A stretch of DNA of 64,000 bases from Rhizobium sp. NLR16a (GCF_017948245.1 NZ_CP072866.1:62001-126000), one strand, 5' to 3'. Shown: positions 8,083 to 17,274, counted from the stretch's first letter. Notes: generated by a model not told the origin, from the sequence alone. Made by a program: numbers and translations.

Positions 8083-9387
8083 TCAGACGCGGTAGTAGCG
8101 ATTTGCCCGGCGCTCGGCTTCCTTCATCGCGTCCTCGGGCGACTTCTGGCCGGTGACGGCGGCGGCATACATGTCGACCAGCACGTAGTCCGCCATGGTC
8201 GCCGCCGAGGCGTAGCCGAGCGGGCCGGCATAACCGTTCGGGCGCAGTTTTTCCGAGGCGAGCGCATAGGGCGCGTGGACCGGGTCGGCAGTCCAGATCG
8301 GGTTCTTGGCGAAGGCCTTGAGCGGCTGGCAGCAATAGGCGCTGGAGCCCTGGATCCAGGCATTCATCTGATCGGCTTCCATCATGAACTTGATGTAGGC
8401 CTTGGCGGCTTCCGGATATTTGCTGTGCTTGAAGAGCAGGAGCGAGCTCGTCTGGAAAAGCTCGACGCTCTTGCCGACCGGTCCGATCGGGAAATTCGTC
8501 GTGCGGATGTCCTTGGCGATCTCGGCGAGCTTCGGATCGTTCTTGGCCGTGTAATAGACCGAGACGCCGTTGGCGATCAGCGATACCTGGCCGGCGAGGA
8601 AGGCGCGGTTGTTGTTGACATCCAGCCAGCTTTCCGTGCCCGGAATGAAGGTCGCGTAGAGTTCCTTGGCATAGTTGATCGAGGCGAGCGTTTCCGGGCT
8701 GTTGATCGTCACCATGCCGCTTTCGTCGACCATTTTGCCGCCATGGCTCCAGAGCAGCCAATGGGCATAGTTGTTGCCGTCGCCGACCGCCTTGCCGTGC
8801 GGGAAACCGGCGGGCGTGCCCTTTGCCTTCATCGCCTTGCAAAGCTCGAGGAAGCCTGCGGTATCGTTCGGGAATTCGTTGAAGCCGGCCGCCTTGACAT
8901 GGCTGTCGCGATAGACCACGGCATTGCCGATCGTCGTCAGCGGCATGGCGATGAACTTGTCGTCACGGGTGGCGTAACCCTTCAGGCCGTCGTACCAGCC
9001 TTCGTACTTGTTGCCGAGATAGTTGCCGAGTTCCGTGAGATCGACCAGCTTGTCCGGATATTGATGCGCGTCGTCGAACCAGCACATGATGAGATCCGGA
9101 CCGGAGCCGACATTGGCGGCAACGGCGGCTTTCGGACGGATGTCCTCCCAGCTCTCCTTGTCGATGCGCACTTCCACGCCGGTGGCTTCAGTGAACTTCT
9201 TGGTATTGGCAAGCCAGGCCTCCTCATCGCCCTTCACGAAAGGCGTCCAGCGCAGCAACCGCAGGCTGGCGCCGCTTTCCGGCGTGTAGGTCGGTTCGGC
9301 CTGCGCAAAGGACGGCTTGATGCCGAGACCTGCGACACCGGCAACGGCTGCCGATGCAGCAAGAAATTCACGTCTCTTGATCGTCAT
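8083..9387 (-). CDS. ABC transporter periplasmic sugar-binding protein, Tat signal
   Basis: This solute-binding protein of 434 residues uses the ATG at 9387, which has GAGGAGGAAT in front; the longer frame to 9501 has no such site. The N-terminus is a twin-arginine signal (IKRREFLAASAAVAGVAG) with cleavage expected near the FAQA motif. The mature part shows the family-1 pattern, including EEAWLANTKKFTEATGVEV and GNAVVYRDSHVKAAGF. It is encoded between the ATPase and the permeases, an unusual place, and is followed by a strong hairpin. The ligand is probably a C4-C6 sugar acid or polyol, judging from the dehydrogenases; this is inferred. Confidence 0.92.
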   Translation of the reverse strand: MTIKRREFLAASAAVAGVAGLGIKPSFAQAEPTYTPESGASLRLLRWTPFVKGDEEAWLANTKKFTEATGVEVRIDKESWEDIRPKAAVAANVGSGPDLIMCWFDDAHQYPDKLVDLTELGNYLGNKYEGWYDGLKGYATRDDKFIAMPLTTIGNAVVYRDSHVKAAGFNEFPNDTAGFLELCKAMKAKGTPAGFPHGKAVGDGNNYAHWLLWSHGGKMVDESGMVTINSPETLASINYAKELYATFIPGTESWLDVNNNRAFLAGQVSLIANGVSVYYTAKNDPKLAEIAKDIRTTNFPIGPVGKSVELFQTSSLLLFKHSKYPEAAKAYIKFMMEADQMNAWIQGSSAYCCQPLKAFAKNPIWTADPVHAPYALASEKLRPNGYAGPLGYASAATMADYVLVDMYAAAVTGQKSPEDAMKEAERRANRYYRV

Positions 9388-9408
9388 GAGATTCCTCCTC
9401 ATTGAAAC

Positions 9409-9442
9409 AGCGGGAGCAATTCTCCGGCATTCACCTCCCGCT
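9409..9442 (-). other. Hairpin in the leader of the binding-protein gene
   Basis: AGCGGGAG and CTCCCGCT form 8-bp arms separated by 18 bases, ending 22 bp before the binding-protein start codon in the 176-bp gap after the ATPase gene. It could protect the processed 5' end of the binding-protein message. It has no terminator-like T-run. Confidence 0.4.
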
Positions 9443-9563
9443 TGGTGAACGGCGGCCTGGCATCCGCGATACGGAAAGCTTGTGCTCCCGTGGGGGCTCA
9501 CCCCTCGAATGCTTGCGCTCCGGCGGAACGGGAGACTCCTCCTCTCCCCTTGTCCCGCCGGCG

Positions 9564-10631
9564 TCAGTCGGTCAATCGCATGCCGCCTTCGGCGTCGAAG
9601 AGATGGACATGCTTGGCGTCGATCGCCACCCGGATGGCTTCGCCCGGGCGGGCATCGACACGTTCGCGGAAGACGCAGCTGACATCGCTGCCGCCGAGGC
9701 GGACGGTCAGATGCGTCTCGTAGCCGGTCGGTTCGATCACCACGATCTCGGCCGGCAGTCCGTTGGGATCGAGCGAGATGTATTCGGGGCGCAGCCCGTA
9801 GACGAGGTCGCGGCCGATAGCGCTCGCCGGTGGATTGGCGACAGGCAGCCGCGTGCCGTTGGCGGCGACGAACTGGCTGGGATTCTCCGGATCGAGTCTG
9901 CCGTGGATCATGTTCATCGCCGGAGAGCCGATGAAGCCGCCGACAAAGAGATTGGCGGGGCGGTCGTAGAGCTCGAGCGGGCTGCCGATCTGCTCGACGA
10001 TGCCGTCATGCATGACGACGATCTTGTCGGCCATCGTCATCGCCTCGATCTGATCATGGGTGACGTAGACGGTCGTCGTTTTCAGGCGCTGATGCAGTTC
10101 CTTGATCTCGGCGCGCATGGCGACGCGCAGTTTCGCATCGAGGTTGGACAGCGGCTCATCGAACAGGAAGACCTCCGGATTGCGCACGATGGCGCGGCCC
10201 ATGGCGACGCGCTGGCGCTGACCGCCGGAAAGCTGGCGCGGATAACGGTCGAGCAACTTGTCGAGGCCGAGGATGCCAGCGGCATATTTCACCCGCTTTT
10301 CGGCCTCCGCCTTCGGCGATTTGTTGAGCATGAGCGAGAAGCCCATGTTCTGCTCCACCGTCATATGCGGGTAGAGCGCATAATTCTGGAACACCATGGC
10401 AATGTCGCGGTCCTTCGGCGGCAGCGTGTTGACCACGCGCCCGCCGATCTTGATCTCGCCGCCGGAAATGTTCTCGAGCCCTGCCAGCATCCTCAGAAGC
10501 GTGGACTTGCCGCAGCCCGAAGGGCCGACGAGGATGACGAATTCGCCGTCGGCGATATCGATGTCCACTCCCTTGATGACAGGATGCGCACCGAACGATT
10601 TCCGGACATCCGCGAATTGAACGTTTGCCAT
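9564..10631 (-). CDS. CUT1 ABC transporter ATPase (MalK/UgpC type)
   Basis: This 355-residue ATPase drives the sugar importer. Walker A (GPSGCGKST) is at residues 36-44, the Q-loop glutamine lies in FQNYALYPHM, the signature LSGGQRQR is at 134-141 and Walker B with its catalytic glutamate (VFLFDEP) is at 154-160. The C-terminal third carries the regulatory OB-fold typical of MalK/UgpC proteins (PEYISLDPNG to HVHLFDAEGG). It is the third gene of the operon, after the two dehydrogenases, and may also serve CUT1 systems in this region that lack their own ATPase. Confidence 0.96.
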   Translation of the reverse strand: MANVQFADVRKSFGAHPVIKGVDIDIADGEFVILVGPSGCGKSTLLRMLAGLENISGGEIKIGGRVVNTLPPKDRDIAMVFQNYALYPHMTVEQNMGFSLMLNKSPKAEAEKRVKYAAGILGLDKLLDRYPRQLSGGQRQRVAMGRAIVRNPEVFLFDEPLSNLDAKLRVAMRAEIKELHQRLKTTTVYVTHDQIEAMTMADKIVVMHDGIVEQIGSPLELYDRPANLFVGGFIGSPAMNMIHGRLDPENPSQFVAANGTRLPVANPPASAIGRDLVYGLRPEYISLDPNGLPAEIVVIEPTGYETHLTVRLGGSDVSCVFRERVDARPGEAIRVAIDAKHVHLFDAEGGMRLTD

Positions 10632-10696
10632 ACTCCCTCCTCCCAGATCATGAGCACTGCATATAAGTCGTTTTCAGCCGGCGGCAGCCCGCCGAT

Positions 10697-11470
10697 TCAC
10701 CCCCGTCCGACAAAGGGCATTTTCGTCGCCATGACAGTCATGGTCAGTACATTGGCGCTGAGCGGCAGGCTGGCCATGTAGACGACCGCGTCGGCAATAT
10801 GGGCCGGATCGATCGTCGCCTCCGCGGCGATGCTGCCGTTCGCCTGCAGCACGCCGGCCGCAATTTTCGTCGTCATGTCACTGGCGGCATTGCCAATATC
10901 GATCTGGCCGCAGGCGATGTCGAATTCGCGCCCGTCAAGGGCGGTGGATTTGGTCAGACCCGTGATGGCGTGCTTCGTGGCGGTGTAAGGCGCGGAATTC
11001 GGGCGCGGTGTCGTGGCCGAGACCGAGCCGTTGTTGATGATGCGCCCGCCGCGCGGGGTCTGGTTCTTCATCAGCCGGAAGGCCTGCTGGGTGCAGAGAA
11101 AGGCGCCGGTGAGATTGGCGGCGACGATGGCGCTCCACTGCTCGAAGGAAACCTCTTCGAGGGCCACGCCGGGCACGGTGACGCCGGCATTGTTGACCAG
11201 GAGGTCGAGCCGCCCGTATCTCTCCGAGATCGCATCGAACAGAGCCCGCACCGAAGCGGGGTCGCCGACATCGGCGGGAGCTGCGAAAAACTCGGCCCCC
11301 GTTTCGCTGCCTAGCTCACTCGCGGCCTTTTCAAGCACATCGGCCCGTCGTCCTGAAATCACGACCCTGTAGCCGGCAGCGCCGAGTCCCCTCGATATGG
11401 CGCGCCCGACGCCGGTGCCACCGCCAGTGACAAGCGCGATCCTTGCTTCTCCGCTCGCCGCTGTGCTCAC
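10697..11470 (-). CDS. Short-chain dehydrogenase/reductase (SDR)
   Basis: This 257-residue classical SDR has the Rossmann motif TGGGTGVG at residues 15-22, NNAG at 93-96 and the catalytic YTATK with Tyr162 and Lys166. Such enzymes oxidise or reduce a hydroxyl with NAD(P). Its start overlaps the stop of the DenD-like gene by four bases, so the two are probably produced together and may act on successive intermediates. Arg41 and Arg42 after the second strand (SGRRADV) hint at NADP preference. The substrate is not known. Confidence 0.9.
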   Translation of the reverse strand: MSTAASGEARIALVTGGGTGVGRAISRGLGAAGYRVVISGRRADVLEKAASELGSETGAEFFAAPADVGDPASVRALFDAISERYGRLDLLVNNAGVTVPGVALEEVSFEQWSAIVAANLTGAFLCTQQAFRLMKNQTPRGGRIINNGSVSATTPRPNSAPYTATKHAITGLTKSTALDGREFDIACGQIDIGNAASDMTTKIAAGVLQANGSIAAEATIDPAHIADAVVYMASLPLSANVLTMTVMATKMPFVGRG

Positions 11471-12453
11471 GCAATCCTCCCGCCGAGTTCATCCTCGATA
11501 TGCACCTGCAGAATTTCGTCGAAGCTCGTTTCCGCCGTAAAACCGAGCGCAGAAGCCCTCGTCGCATCGAACTGCGTCGGCCAGCCGGCGACAATGCGTT
11601 CGATCACCGGATCGGGCACGCGTTTGATGAGGGCGACCGCCTTGTCGCCGGCCACTCGGCGCAGTGCGTCAATCTCTTCGGAGACCAGCGCGGAAAGGCC
11701 CGGCATGGTCAGGTTGCGGCGCGCGCCGATCCTCGTCGTATCGATCGTCGCGGCATGGACGAAAAAGCCGACGGCCGCGCGCGGACTGGCAAACCAGTGC
11801 CGCACGCTGTCGCTGACCGGCAATACGGCTTCCCTGCCGACGAGCGGCTCGCGCAGAATGTTGGAGAAGAACCCGGAGGCCGCCTTGTTCGGTGCGCCGG
11901 GGCGCACGCAGATGGTCGGCAGCCGGATGCCAATGCCGTCGAAGATGCCACGGCGGGAATAATCGGCAAGCAGCAGTTCGGCAATCGCCTTCTGGGTGCC
12001 GTAGCTCGTCAGCGGCGTGGTGAAGAATTCGTCGGGAATGACCTCCGGAAACGGCGTGCCGAAGACGGCGATCGAAGAGGCGAAGACGACGCGCGGGACG
12101 TAGGTGGTCTTGAGGCCGAGCTGGCGGATTGCATCGAACAGGGCGCGCGTGCCGTCGAGATTGACCGCGTAGCCCTTGTCGAAATCCGCTTCGGCCTCAC
12201 CCGATACGATGGCGGCCAGATGGAAGATCAGTTCCGGCTGGCCCTCGATCAGCCGGTCGGCCGCGCCGGCGCCGGCGAGATCCACCGTCAGCGCGGTGGT
12301 CACGGACCGGAGCGCTTCCGGCACCGGCGGCGGAAAAGCGTCTGCCAGGGTCAGCCGGGTGACAGGCCGGCCGAAAGTGAGCGGCTCACGCTCAATCCTC
12401 TCAACCAGCTTACGGCCAACCATGCCGGCGGCGCCCAGAATCATCACATGCAT
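11467..12453 (-). CDS. denD: NAD-dependent epimerase/dehydratase-type dehydrogenase, D-erythronate dehydrogenase-like
   Basis: This 328-residue extended SDR has the nucleotide-binding motif GAAGMVG at 7-13, conserved serines at 126-127 and the catalytic YGTQK with Tyr151 and Lys155. The stretch after it, with [19 protein letters not shown], closely resembles DenD proteins that oxidise D-erythronate at C2; I recognise this by pattern only. It is the first structural gene of the operon and lies downstream of a LacI-type operator. With the SDR and sugar importer it suggests uptake and oxidation of a tetronate or related acid. The family also includes UDP-sugar epimerases, so the substrate is not certain. 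Confidence 0.75.
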   Translation of the reverse strand: MHVMILGAAGMVGRKLVERIEREPLTFGRPVTRLTLADAFPPPVPEALRSVTTALTVDLAGAGAADRLIEGQPELIFHLAAIVSGEAEADFDKGYAVNLDGTRALFDAIRQLGLKTTYVPRVVFASSIAVFGTPFPEVIPDEFFTTPLTSYGTQKAIAELLLADYSRRGIFDGIGIRLPTICVRPGAPNKAASGFFSNILREPLVGREAVLPVSDSVRHWFASPRAAVGFFVHAATIDTTRIGARRNLTMPGLSALVSEEIDALRRVAGDKAVALIKRVPDPVIERIVAGWPTQFDATRASALGFTAETSFDEILQVHIEDELGGRIA

Positions 12454-12659
12454 ATCGGCTCTTCCTCCCGTCGGCCGGTGTATTCGATCAAGATCGCGCT
12501 GCGCGTCCTATGGTTCGTGCGCTCACTCCTGGCCAGTGTCACGGCGATCCGGGACCGGCCTGATCGGACTATGCCCGATCGAATTCAGATAGATTTGCAA
12601 CCTGCGGGTCAAGTCCTTGACCGATCCGGAGGCACCAGCAATCGTACATGTGTCGGATA

Positions 12660-12734
12660 TCAGACCCTCAGGTGCTCTGCCCGCTCAGCGCATCGGACAT
12701 GATCCGAGACAGCGGTCTTGTCATTCGTCCGCAT
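12660..12734 (-). CDS. Possible 24-residue leader peptide or gene remnant
   Basis: A short frame (MRTNDKTAVSD..., 24 residues) starts at an ATG preceded by GGGAGGAGAAGCC, a very strong ribosome-binding site, 27 bp after the LacI operator on the operon side. It stops about 200 bp before denD. It may be a leader peptide, or the surviving beginning of a gene lost by deletion. No family is recognised and coding is not proven. Confidence 0.3.
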   Translation of the reverse strand: MRTNDKTAVSDHVRCAERAEHLRV

Positions 12735-12760
12735 GGCTTCTCCTCCCGTTTCCGATAGCT

Positions 12761-12784
12761 GTTATCGATACCGGTATCGGTAAC
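12761..12784. promoter_or_regulatory. LacI-family operator in the denD/lacI intergenic region
   Basis: A 24-bp near-perfect palindrome is centred on GATACCGGTATC, extended by GTTA and TAAC at its ends, with only one mismatched pair. The central CG step and A/T-rich flanks are typical of LacI-family operators. Its place between the divergent regulator and the transport operon makes it the obvious target of the protein encoded at 12898-13896. Confidence 0.8.
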
Positions 12785-12897
12785 AACGCCCATTTTTGCG
12801 TTTCCTGTCAAGTAGTGAGTGTTTTCCTTTTTTTGAAAAAGGCCTATGAATTTGACGTTGCCCGCTGGCGAGGCAGTTCGACGATGGGGTCGGTGCA

Positions 12898-13896
12898 ATG
12901 CATAAATCGACACTGGAAGAAGTTGCCGCTGCGGCCGGCGTCAGCAAGATGACGGCATCGCGCGCTCTTCGCGGCGCCGCCGACGTCTCCAAGGAGACCC
13001 GCGAAAAAGTGCTTGAGCAGGCCGAGCGGTTAAATTACGTCGGCAACCGGCTGGCGCTCTCACTGTCGTCGCAGCGCACCAATCTTGTCGCCGTCGTCGT
13101 TCCCAGCATGTCCAACATCGTCTTTCCCGAAATGCTGGCGGGCATTTCGGCCGGGCTGCGAGGATCAGGCATGCAGGCGGTGTTCGGCATCTCCGATTAT
13201 GATATGGCGAAGGAGCGCGAGATCATTCGCGACATGCTCTCCTGGCGCCCTGCCGCCATCATCGTGACGGGTCTCGATCAGCCGGCAGAAACGGTGAGAA
13301 TGCTGCAGAATGCCGCGATTCCCGTCATCCAACTGATGGACCTCGACGGTACCCCCATCGATTTCAACGTCGGTCTATCTCATGGCAAGGCCGGAGAAGA
13401 GATGGCAAAAGCGCTGTTGGCGGCCGGCCGGCGGCGGTTCGGGTATATCGGCAGCGCGATCGACAGGGATCTGCGCGCCGGCAAGCGGAAAGCCGGCTTC
13501 GAGAAAGTGCTGCGCGAGAGCGGCCTTTCTTTCGTGGACGAGCGGTTCAACGCCGCCTATTCCTCGGTGGCGCACGGCAAGCGGCTGTCGATGTCGATGC
13601 TCGCGGCGACGAGAGATCTCGACTGCATCTATTATTCCAACGACGACATGGCAACCGGCGGCGTCTTTGCGTGCCTGGAACTCGGCATTTCCAGCCCTGC
13701 GGAAATCCTGATCGCCGGATTCAATGGGCTGGATGTCGCCAGCGCCCTCCCCGTCAGGATCGCGACTTCGATTTCGCCACGGCGTCAGATGGGCGAAGTC
13801 GCTGCTGCGCTTCTGCTCGCTGCGAGCAGCGGCGACGGAAGTCAGATATCCGAAAAAATTATCGCCTTCACTCCCGAGATCACCGGGGTCGATTGA
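12898..13896 (+). CDS. LacI-family transcriptional regulator
   Basis: This 332-residue repressor has the LacI helix-turn-helix at residues 3-25 (TLEEVAAAAGVSKMTASRAL) with the hinge helix after it. The periplasmic-binding-protein-like effector domain starts at TNLVAVVVPSMSNIVFPEM. The family usually acts as a dimer that releases its operator when a sugar or sugar acid binds. It is divergent from the denD/ABC operon and the 24-bp palindrome between them is its likely target, so it probably represses both units. Confidence 0.95.
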   Translation: MHKSTLEEVAAAAGVSKMTASRALRGAADVSKETREKVLEQAERLNYVGNRLALSLSSQRTNLVAVVVPSMSNIVFPEMLAGISAGLRGSGMQAVFGISDYDMAKEREIIRDMLSWRPAAIIVTGLDQPAETVRMLQNAAIPVIQLMDLDGTPIDFNVGLSHGKAGEEMAKALLAAGRRRFGYIGSAIDRDLRAGKRKAGFEKVLRESGLSFVDERFNAAYSSVAHGKRLSMSMLAATRDLDCIYYSNDDMATGGVFACLELGISSPAEILIAGFNGLDVASALPVRIATSISPRRQMGEVAAALLLAASSGDGSQISEKIIAFTPEITGVD

Positions 13897-13947
13897 GGCT
13901 TTTGCAGCCTCGGCTTGTCGAAGCAGAATCATGGCTGAGACTCCGGT

Positions 13948-14421
13948 TCACTGGTCTCGACCGAGCTGCGTAACGAGATCGGCAAGCATGGGGAGCTGGC
14001 CCTTGAGAATTTTGATCTCAGCTTCTGGGGTAGGAAACCATCCCGCGCGATCGACCTCGGGAAAAGCCTGGATGCGGCCCGATCGTGGTGGCCATTCGAT
14101 CTGAAACTCCGAACTCCGCACCGTCTCGACATCAAGCGCTGCGTCCGCCTCCACCGACCAGACGACCACCACTTTTCCGCCGGGTTGGCGATATTCACCG
14201 AGCGGGGCGAAGCTTCCTTGAATTTCGACGCCGAGCTCCTCCTGCGCCTCCCGGATCGCTGCCGACAATTCGTCTTCGCCGGCTTCGATCAAACCTTTCG
14301 GAATAGACCATGCGCCCACGTCCTTCTTCGCCCAGAAGGGACCGCCGGGATGGACGAGCAGGACCTCCAGCCTCGTCTCGCAAAGGCGGTAGATGAGAAG
14401 CCCGGCGCTACGGACCGGCAT
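13948..14421 (-). CDS. Nudix hydrolase
   Basis: This protein of about 157 residues carries an intact Nudix box: GLIEAGE, seven residues, then REAQEELGV, with the glutamates that bind the metal. Nudix enzymes cleave nucleoside diphosphates linked to another group. The N-terminus (VRSAGLLIYRL) and the segment VGAWSIPKG place it with the small NTP/ADP-sugar pyrophosphatase-like group, but the substrate is unknown. The ATG at 14421 is preferred because GAGGGGG lies six bases upstream. It converges on the LacI gene. Confidence 0.9.
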   Translation of the reverse strand: MPVRSAGLLIYRLCETRLEVLLVHPGGPFWAKKDVGAWSIPKGLIEAGEDELSAAIREAQEELGVEIQGSFAPLGEYRQPGGKVVVVWSVEADAALDVETVRSSEFQIEWPPRSGRIQAFPEVDRAGWFPTPEAEIKILKGQLPMLADLVTQLGRDQ

Positions 14422-14518
14422 CGACAACCCCCTCAATGATCATGGTCTTTCCTCGATGACAACTTTCCACGCGGTGGCGCGTTAGAGGTGACAGCCACAC
14501 AGACGCGCGGAGAATATC

Positions 14519-15340
14519 ATGCCCAAAGAATTTCGTTTCGACCTGCTTGCCAAGAGCGGCTATGTGGCGCGCGGCGTCGTATTCCTCCTTGTGGCGGGCC
14601 TCGCCCTCTTTTCCGGCGTCGCCGGGGGGAAGCCGGAAACGAAGTCGGCACTTTCGACGCTTCTCGCACAGCCCTTCGGCCGCGTCTGGGTTGGTCTCAT
14701 CGGCATCGGACTTCTCGGTTTCGTCGCCTGGCGACTGGCGCAGTCGCTCGCCGACAGCGACGGCCATGGCCGCGACGCCAAGGCCATCGCCATCCGCACG
14801 GTTTTCTTCGGCAGCGCCGTCGTCTATCTCGGCCTTGCCGGTTATGCGCTGGGTCACGCACTCTTCAGCGGCGGCGGGAGCCAGCAATCTGGTGAGAAAG
14901 GGTTGGCAGAATGGATCATGTCGCAGCCGTTCGGCGCCTATCTTGCCGTAGCCGTCGGCCTCGGCTTCATCATCGGCGGGGTCGTGACGGCAGCCAAGGG
15001 CATCAGCAAGAAATTCGAGCGCTATCTCAGACTTGCGGACGTCAGCGGCGTGGTGACCTCGGTCTGCGTATACGGCCTCGTCGCCCGCGGCGTCGTCTTC
15101 GTGATCATCGGAATCTTCTTCGCCTATGCAGGGTTTCGCGTTGATCCTCAGCAGGCAGGCAGCATGGCGGACGCGCTCGAATGGGTGAGACAGCTTCCTT
15201 TCGGCTCGATCCTCTATATCGCCGTCGCAATCGGACTGGCGGCCTTCGGGATCTATAACCTCGTCGAAGCGCGCTATCGCGTCGTGCACAGCCCGTCCTT
15301 TGATGACGTCAAGCAATCGATCCCCACCCCTGGCCATTAG
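14519..15340 (+). CDS. DUF1206 integral membrane protein
   Basis: This 273-residue inner-membrane protein has three similar halves of two membrane helices each. Each repeat contains a GYxARGVVF-like motif: KSGYVARGVVFLL near residue 12, a variant at RTVFFGSAVVYLGLAGYA near 93, and VYGLVARGVVFVII near 184. This triplicated pattern defines DUF1206 proteins, whose function is not known. It is followed by a metallophosphoesterase on the same strand and faces away from the Nudix gene. Confidence 0.88.
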   Translation: MPKEFRFDLLAKSGYVARGVVFLLVAGLALFSGVAGGKPETKSALSTLLAQPFGRVWVGLIGIGLLGFVAWRLAQSLADSDGHGRDAKAIAIRTVFFGSAVVYLGLAGYALGHALFSGGGSQQSGEKGLAEWIMSQPFGAYLAVAVGLGFIIGGVVTAAKGISKKFERYLRLADVSGVVTSVCVYGLVARGVVFVIIGIFFAYAGFRVDPQQAGSMADALEWVRQLPFGSILYIAVAIGLAAFGIYNLVEARYRVVHSPSFDDVKQSIPTPGH

Positions 15341-15382
15341 CAAACGGCTTCCCAAGCGGGCGGGCTGCGCCATCTCTGTCAA

Positions 15383-15880
15383 ATGATCTACTTCACCGGC
15401 GATACCCATTTTGCAGATCCCCGCGTCCTTCGCATCGACCGACGCCCCTTTCCCGACATGACGTCGCATGACGTGACCCTGATCCGCAACTGGAACGAGA
15501 TTATTGGTCCGCAGGACGACATCTGGCATCTCGGTGACTTCATGTCGTCTCGCGGCGGGGACTGTGATCAGCTCCTTTCGATGCTGAACGGGCGAAAGCA
15601 CCTGATCATTGGGAATAATGATCCCGCGACGACGACGGCGGCGAGGGGATGGACAAGCATTCAGCACTACAGCGAGATGACGCTGGACGATCATCTGCTG
15701 ATCCTGTGCCATTATCCGTTCCGCACCTGGAACAAGATGGGTAAGAAGTCGATCAATCTGCACGGACATTCCCACGGTCGCCTCAAGCCCCTGCCCCGCC
15801 AGTACGATGTGGGCGTCGATGCGCAGGGCCTCAGGCCGGTGTCGCTGCAAGCCCTGTTGTCAACGAAGGCGGGGTCATGA
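15383..15880 (+). CDS. Calcineurin-like metallophosphoesterase
   Basis: This 165-residue protein has the full set of metal-ligand motifs of the family: GDTHF at residues 6-10, HLGDF near 49-53, GNND near 75-78, CHYPF near 110-114 and HGHSHG near 126-131. Small single-domain enzymes of this kind hydrolyse phosphodiesters or phosphomonoesters with two metal ions. Its stop overlaps the start of the DUF4334 gene, so the two form an operon. The natural substrate is unknown. Confidence 0.9.
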   Translation: MIYFTGDTHFADPRVLRIDRRPFPDMTSHDVTLIRNWNEIIGPQDDIWHLGDFMSSRGGDCDQLLSMLNGRKHLIIGNNDPATTTAARGWTSIQHYSEMTLDDHLLILCHYPFRTWNKMGKKSINLHGHSHGRLKPLPRQYDVGVDAQGLRPVSLQALLSTKAGS

Positions 15881-16422
15881 TGCCGCTGAAGAGCGCTAAG
15901 CGACAGGACGAAATGACAGCCTGGTTTTCCTCGCTGGCGCCGGTCCAGCCGACCGAGATGCTCGGCCTGTGGCGAGGTGCGGGCATCCCATCGGATCACC
16001 CGCTCGACGGTGTTCTCGAGAACCTCGGCTGGTTCGGGAAGCGGTTTCACGTCGACATGCGCGCGGACGCCCTCCTCTTTCAGTGGCGGTCGGATCGGCT
16101 GGTGGCGATCGACCCCGGCATTTTTCCGATCAGCCTGGCCATCAAGGCGGCGCCGTTCGGCCGCACTCGGATCGCCCGGAACTGGTTCTCCTATCTGCAG
16201 AAGGCGCTCCGGGCGCGGGGTACGACCGCGTCGCTGAAGCTTCGGACCTTCGATAACCTCACCACAGCTGCTATGATCTACGACAGGCAGCCAATCGCCG
16301 ACTATTTCCGCAGGACGGGAGACGACGAGGTCGCTGGTATGATGTTCGTCGACGGCGATGCCCGTCGTTATTTCTTCAAGCTCCGGAGAATCGATGCGGC
16401 GTCGAGGCGATGGAGTGAATGA
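15877..16422 (+). CDS. GXWXG/DUF4334-domain protein
   Basis: This 181-residue protein has the GLWRGAGIP motif near residue 30 that marks the GXWXG domain, followed by a DUF4334-like C-terminal half (TAAMIYDRQPIADYFRR, then GMMFVD). No signal peptide or membrane segment is visible, so it is probably cytosolic. The function of the family is not established. The ATG at 15877 overlaps the end of the phosphoesterase gene by four bases. Confidence 0.8.
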   Translation: MMPLKSAKRQDEMTAWFSSLAPVQPTEMLGLWRGAGIPSDHPLDGVLENLGWFGKRFHVDMRADALLFQWRSDRLVAIDPGIFPISLAIKAAPFGRTRIARNWFSYLQKALRARGTTASLKLRTFDNLTTAAMIYDRQPIADYFRRTGDDEVAGMMFVDGDARRYFFKLRRIDAASRRWSE

Positions 16423-16471
16423 GGCGAGAAAGCAGGCTGCCGCCGCAATGGTTGCACGAAGCCTGCGGCGG

Positions 16472-16497
16472 GGAACAATCTGCTCCGCTCAGGTGTT
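16472..16497 (+). promoter_or_regulatory. EcfG-type promoter candidate upstream of the secreted protein gene
   Basis: GGAAC at 16472-16476 is followed after 18 bases by GTT at 16495-16497 (GGAAC-N17-TGTT), 25 bp before the start codon at 16523. The form fits the alphaproteobacterial general stress promoter apart from T for C before GTT. Confidence 0.4.
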
Positions 16498-16522
16498 AGG
16501 CCATGCAACCCGGGGGGATCTC

Positions 16523-17041
16523 ATGCGTGCTGCTCTGATCGCGACTTTGCTCTCGCTCTCCTGCCTGCCGGCCAAGGCAACAGCGTCGGAGGCTGGATTT
16601 CTACAGTCTTTGGGCGGGGACTGGAGCGGAACCGGAATGGTGCTGACCAAGATAGGCGGCCCGAATCTCAAAGTCTCCTGCACCCTTCGATCCGACGCAG
16701 GTACATCGGCCGTCTCGATGAGCGGGACGTGTCGCGGCCTTGCGGTTTTCACCAGAACCTTCTCCGCGACCGTAAAGGCCGCCGGAGAGCGTTATACCGG
16801 CAATTACGTGGGACCATCAGGACTGCCGTCGAAGCTTGCAGGGAATAGGAAAGGCGCCGCCCTCAACCTGCGGGTGACTTGGGCGCGGCTGATCAACGGA
16901 GACCGAGACGCAGTGCTACTGATCGAAAAAATCGGGCAGAACAGGCTTCGACTGCAGACTGTCGACAAAGACCCTGCTTCCGGCCAGCCGGTCATCACCA
17001 GCCGCATCGATTTGCAGCGGCCTTCCCTGGCGGAACGATAG
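16523..17041 (+). CDS. Secreted hypothetical protein
   Basis: This protein of 172 residues begins at the ATG at 16523, which follows a GGGGGGA ribosome-binding site. The first 25 residues (RAALIATLLSLSCLPAKATA) form a Sec signal peptide. The mature part is beta-rich and begins GFLQSLGGDWSGTGMVL, resembling periplasmic hypothetical proteins common in rhizobia with a lipocalin-like WSGTG motif. Two cysteines (SCTL and GTCRG) could form a disulfide. An EcfG-like promoter lies just upstream. Function unknown. Confidence 0.75.
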   Translation: MRAALIATLLSLSCLPAKATASEAGFLQSLGGDWSGTGMVLTKIGGPNLKVSCTLRSDAGTSAVSMSGTCRGLAVFTRTFSATVKAAGERYTGNYVGPSGLPSKLAGNRKGAALNLRVTWARLINGDRDAVLLIEKIGQNRLRLQTVDKDPASGQPVITSRIDLQRPSLAER

Positions 17042-17088
17042 TCGATCGGGCCGCTGGCCAGAGCGGAGTGACGACTCGATCGTCGCCT

Positions 17089-17274
17089 TCAGTGCTTCTT
17101 GGCGCGATGATCGCCGCGGTCGCCCTCTCCGGGCTTCGCATCATTTTTCGCCCGGCGTCGCTTGTCTGCCGAGAGCGAGCGGCTGACCTCGACCGACTCG
17201 GTAAAGCGACCCTGATCGTCGCGACGGACGTAGCGCTTGTCGGGGCCTGTATCGATGAGTTCGCGTTTGGACAT
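17089..17274 (-). CDS. Small basic conserved protein, rhizobial
   Basis: This 61-residue hydrophilic protein (MSKRELIDTGPDKRYVRRDD...) starts at the ATG at 17274, which follows an AAGGAGA site; the longer frame to 17340 is not supported. It is rich in Lys, Arg, Asp and Gly and ends in a disordered tail. Similar small proteins are common in rhizobia but have no known role. It lies alone between the secreted protein and the response regulator. Confidence 0.7.
   Translation of the reverse strand: MSKRELIDTGPDKRYVRRDDQGRFTESVEVSRSLSADKRRRAKNDAKPGEGDRGDHRAKKH

Larger units (their letters stand above)
12454..12897. other. Divergent regulatory region of the denD operon and lacI-type gene
   Basis: This 444-bp region contains the palindromic operator at 12761-12784 and a possible 24-codon leader ORF at 12660-12734. 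The remaining 200 bp nearest denD has stop codons in all frames over short distances and shows no recognisable gene. A long untranslated leader is one explanation. Confidence 0.5.

Noticed and set aside
9402..10781. Long plus-strand frame (459 codons) opposite the ABC ATPase
   Set aside because: The minus strand encodes a complete MalK-type ATPase with Walker motifs. The plus frame is an antisense shadow with Arg/His/Asp-rich translation and no domain.
14408..15850. Minus-strand frame of 480 codons across 14.4-15.9 kb
   Set aside because: It is antisense to the DUF1206 and phosphoesterase genes, which have motifs and ribosome-binding sites. High GC third positions keep the antisense frame open.
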